Part shown: positions 62,299 to 64,000 of the stretch, one piece after another
Position numbering within the stretch: the first letter of the stretch is position 1
Layout: each line of letters starts with the position of its first letter
Notes under the pieces: generated by a model
Seen by the model: the letters and a program-made list of their open reading frames with translations, nothing else
What the model was told of the DNA's origin: nothing
Databases searched by the model: none
Origin: Tissierella sp. P1
GTDB lineage: Bacteria; Bacillota; Clostridia; Tissierellales; Tissierellaceae
Reading direction: 5' to 3'
DNA length: 64,000 nucleotides
NCBI RefSeq assembly: GCF_002266425.1
Contig: NZ_NPMN01000009.1
Span: 1 to 64,000 of the forward strand
Position numbers and translations under genes: made by a program

Positions 62299-64000
62299 AT
62301 GAAAATTATACAAAGGAAATTTTATTTGTTTGGTATATTGCTGACCTTCATTGTTGCTATAGGATTGGTAATTCAATATGGATATCTGAATAATGTTATA
62401 ACTAAGGATAAAGAATTAAATATGGAAAAATCTATAGAACATCTAGGTTATCAGATAAATAGTAATTTAAAATATCATAGCCAATATACCGTTGCAGCTT
62501 CGGAGTTTATAGCTATAGGAGAATGGTCAGATAAGGAAGTGGTAGAATATTTTAAAAGACTTGTAGAAAATAATACTACCATAAGATCTATTTACCTAGG
62601 TGATATAAATAATAAATTAATAAATAGTGATAATTGGAAACCGCCAAAAGCCTACGACATAAAAATAAGACCATGGTACATAAAAGCAATTGAAGAAAAT
62701 AAACTTGTGATTTCTGATGTGTATATAGATGCACTTGAGAATAAACTTATAACCACCATATCAAGACCTATATATAATAGAAATGGAGAATTATTAGGCG
62801 TTGTAGCCTCTGATATCAGTATGGAAGAGATTATAAAGATAGTGGAAGATACGAAAGTCAAAGATCTAGGCTATTCTTTTCTAATTGATAATGCAGGAAA
62901 TATACTAGCCCATCCTAAATATAAATACGAAGTTGATTCTGAATTAATAAATATTAATTCAATAAGCCGTGGAATTCATGAAAAACTTAAAGAAACTAAG
63001 ACTGGAAAAATAGAAGTAGAATTAGACGGTGTTCTAGGATATTTATCATATCAACCTGTAGAAAAGACGGACTGGATTATTGGAAATTTTATGTCCCTAG
63101 AAGAATTTAGAGGCAATAATAGTGATATCTGGAGAATACTTTTGATTGCTCTAGCAATATCTATGATTATTTTTATCTCTTTTACTTATTTGCAAAAGGT
63201 AAATTTTCTAATGCCTGTATATAAATTAGATAAGGATATTAGAAATATCAATATTGAAGGAAATATTGGATATAGAATACCAATGGAGAAAAATGACCCC
63301 TTTATTGATTTAAGAAAATCAATTAATTTTATATTAAATAAGACCCACGAATTCTTACAGCAACATGAGCAGGACACTGAGGAAATAGTAGCTCAGAATG
63401 AAGAGTTAGAAGCTTCCTATGGGCAGCTAGCAGCAATGGAGGAAGAGATAAGAGATCAGTATGAAAAGCTTGTTAAATCTGAAAAAGATTTAAAGCAAGC
63501 ATTGGAAAAAAATAAAGCAATTATAGAAGTCTTACCAGATATATTATTTATAATCAATAGAGAAGGAAGATTTGTTGAAGTTGAAGTAGCAGATAGTCAG
63601 GAATTATATATAGAAAAAGAAGATTTTCTAGGGAAAAAGATTAAAGACCTATTTTCAACTGAAATAGCAGAGATTGCTATGAAAAAAATAAAAAATGTAT
63701 TAGAAAATGATATCATGGAAACCTTTGAATATAGCCTGGAAGTTCCAAAAGGCATGGAAAATTATGAAATTAGAATAGTAAAACTTAATGGAGATGAAGT
63801 AGTATCAGTAACTAGAAATATAACAGATAAGAAGAAAATGGAAGATAAACTAATAAGATTATCTTATAAGGATCAATTAACAGGATTATATAATAGAAGA
63901 TTTTTTGAAGAAGAGCTTAAGAGGTTAGACGTTCCTAGAAATTTACCTATTACAATTGTAATGGCAGATGTAAATGGATTAAAGCTTATAAATGACTCCT
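62299..64000 (+). CDS. dCache-PAS-GGDEF protein, truncated at window end
   Basis: An open frame from ATG 62299 (GAGGTGGGGG site) to the end of the window, 567 residues so far. Two membrane helices (residues about 9-30 and 280-300) enclose an extracytoplasmic dCache sensor ('DIKIRPWYIKAIEENKLVISDVYID', 'ISRPIYNRNGELLGVVASDISME'). A HAMP-like/coiled-coil stretch, a PAS domain ('ALEKNKAIIEVLPDILFIINREGRF') and the start of a GGDEF domain ('LSYKDQLTGLYNRRFFEEEL', 'MADVNGLKLINDS') follow. The GGDEF motif itself lies past the edge, so catalysis cannot be judged. Confidence 0.87.
   Translation, partial: MKIIQRKFYLFGILLTFIVAIGLVIQYGYLNNVITKDKELNMEKSIEHLGYQINSNLKYHSQYTVAASEFIAIGEWSDKEVVEYFKRLVENNTTIRSIYLGDINNKLINSDNWKPPKAYDIKIRPWYIKAIEENKLVISDVYIDALENKLITTISRPIYNRNGELLGVVASDISMEEIIKIVEDTKVKDLGYSFLIDNAGNILAHPKYKYEVDSELININSISRGIHEKLKETKTGKIEVELDGVLGYLSYQPVEKTDWIIGNFMSLEEFRGNNSDIWRILLIALAISMIIFISFTYLQKVNFLMPVYKLDKDIRNINIEGNIGYRIPMEKNDPFIDLRKSINFILNKTHEFLQQHEQDTEEIVAQNEELEASYGQLAAMEEEIRDQYEKLVKSEKDLKQALEKNKAIIEVLPDILFIINREGRFVEVEVADSQELYIEKEDFLGKKIKDLFSTEIAEIAMKKIKNVLENDIMETFEYSLEVPKGMENYEIRIVKLNGDEVVSVTRNITDKKKMEDKLIRLSYKDQLTGLYNRRFFEEELKRLDVPRNLPITIVMADVNGLKLINDS

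Overview
The window is AT-rich, with short intergenic gaps, strong GGAGG-type ribosome binding sites and frequent TTG and GTG starts. It encodes the sporulation proteins SpoVB, BofA and Gin, a B. subtilis-like block from gin to rsmI, a glycyl radical enzyme, corrinoid methyl transfer, two double-cubane-cluster proteins and several apparent selenoproteins. Together these suggest an anaerobic, spore-forming, selenocysteine-using low-GC Firmicute (Clostridia or Tissierellia type). No 16S rRNA gene or selABCD gene lies in the window.

Layout. 1-8 kb holds housekeeping genes: a DUF4349 lipoprotein, SpoVB, an OFA-type MFS carrier, PepA, tRNA-Val(GAC), a 32-aa Prli42-like peptide, YibE/F and a ZIP transporter. 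8.2-17.8 kb is a nucleoside-type catabolic cluster: PfkB kinase, small tautomerase, BMP-type ABC importer, the glycyl radical enzyme YjjI with its activase YjjW, and a short PsuG-like C-glycosidase. 18-27 kb pairs a methionine-type ABC importer (MetN frameshifted) and a DUF169 protein with a corrinoid protein, three MtaA/UroD-fold methyltransferase-like proteins and a reductive corrinoid activator. 27-30 kb holds frameshifted murJ and a twice-frameshifted diguanylate cyclase.

30.3-41.1 kb is the highlight. It contains a MerB-like lyase whose catalytic Cys159 position is an in-frame UGA, a thioredoxin-like protein with a U-x-x-C motif, and an ABC importer with in-frame UGA codons in both its substrate-binding protein and its permease. 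The same stretch has a CopZ-N/Csac_0668-type [2Fe-2S] protein, two double-cubane-cluster proteins, a DsrE-like protein, an efflux permease, a Cys-Cys-terminal protein and a MerR regulator with three MerR-like cysteines. Two nearly identical MerR-type promoters with 20-bp spacers lie at its two ends. This matches what I recall of the computationally proposed SAO (selenocysteine-assisted organometal) system, with components SaoA, B, C, D, E, L, P and T. I used those symbols from memory. The likely logic is import or handling of an organomercury-like compound, C-metal bond cleavage by SaoL, thiol/selenol relay by SaoT, SaoD and SaoC, export by SaoE, and low-potential chemistry by the double-cubane proteins.

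41-42.5 kb carries yaaL, bofA and rplY. 42.6-49.2 kb is a sigma-54-controlled catabolic module: PAS-AAA+ activator, palindromic upstream sites, a -24/-12 promoter, thiolase, BKACE, cyclase and a sodium:solute symporter fused to winged-helix domains. 49.4-52 kb encodes the AmmeMemoRadiSam set. 52-59 kb is the conserved gin-yaaO-tmk-darA-holB-ricT-trmN6-rsmI block. 59-62 kb is a NurA/HerA pair, and the window ends inside a dCache-PAS-GGDEF protein.

Caveat. Six genes (metN, murJ, a GGDEF gene, a cyclase, darA1, ricT) contain seven single-base frameshifts, six deletions and one insertion, several in homopolymers. The pattern looks more like residual indel error in the assembly than gene decay. 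The selenocysteine candidates are different: each is an in-frame UGA with no change of frame.
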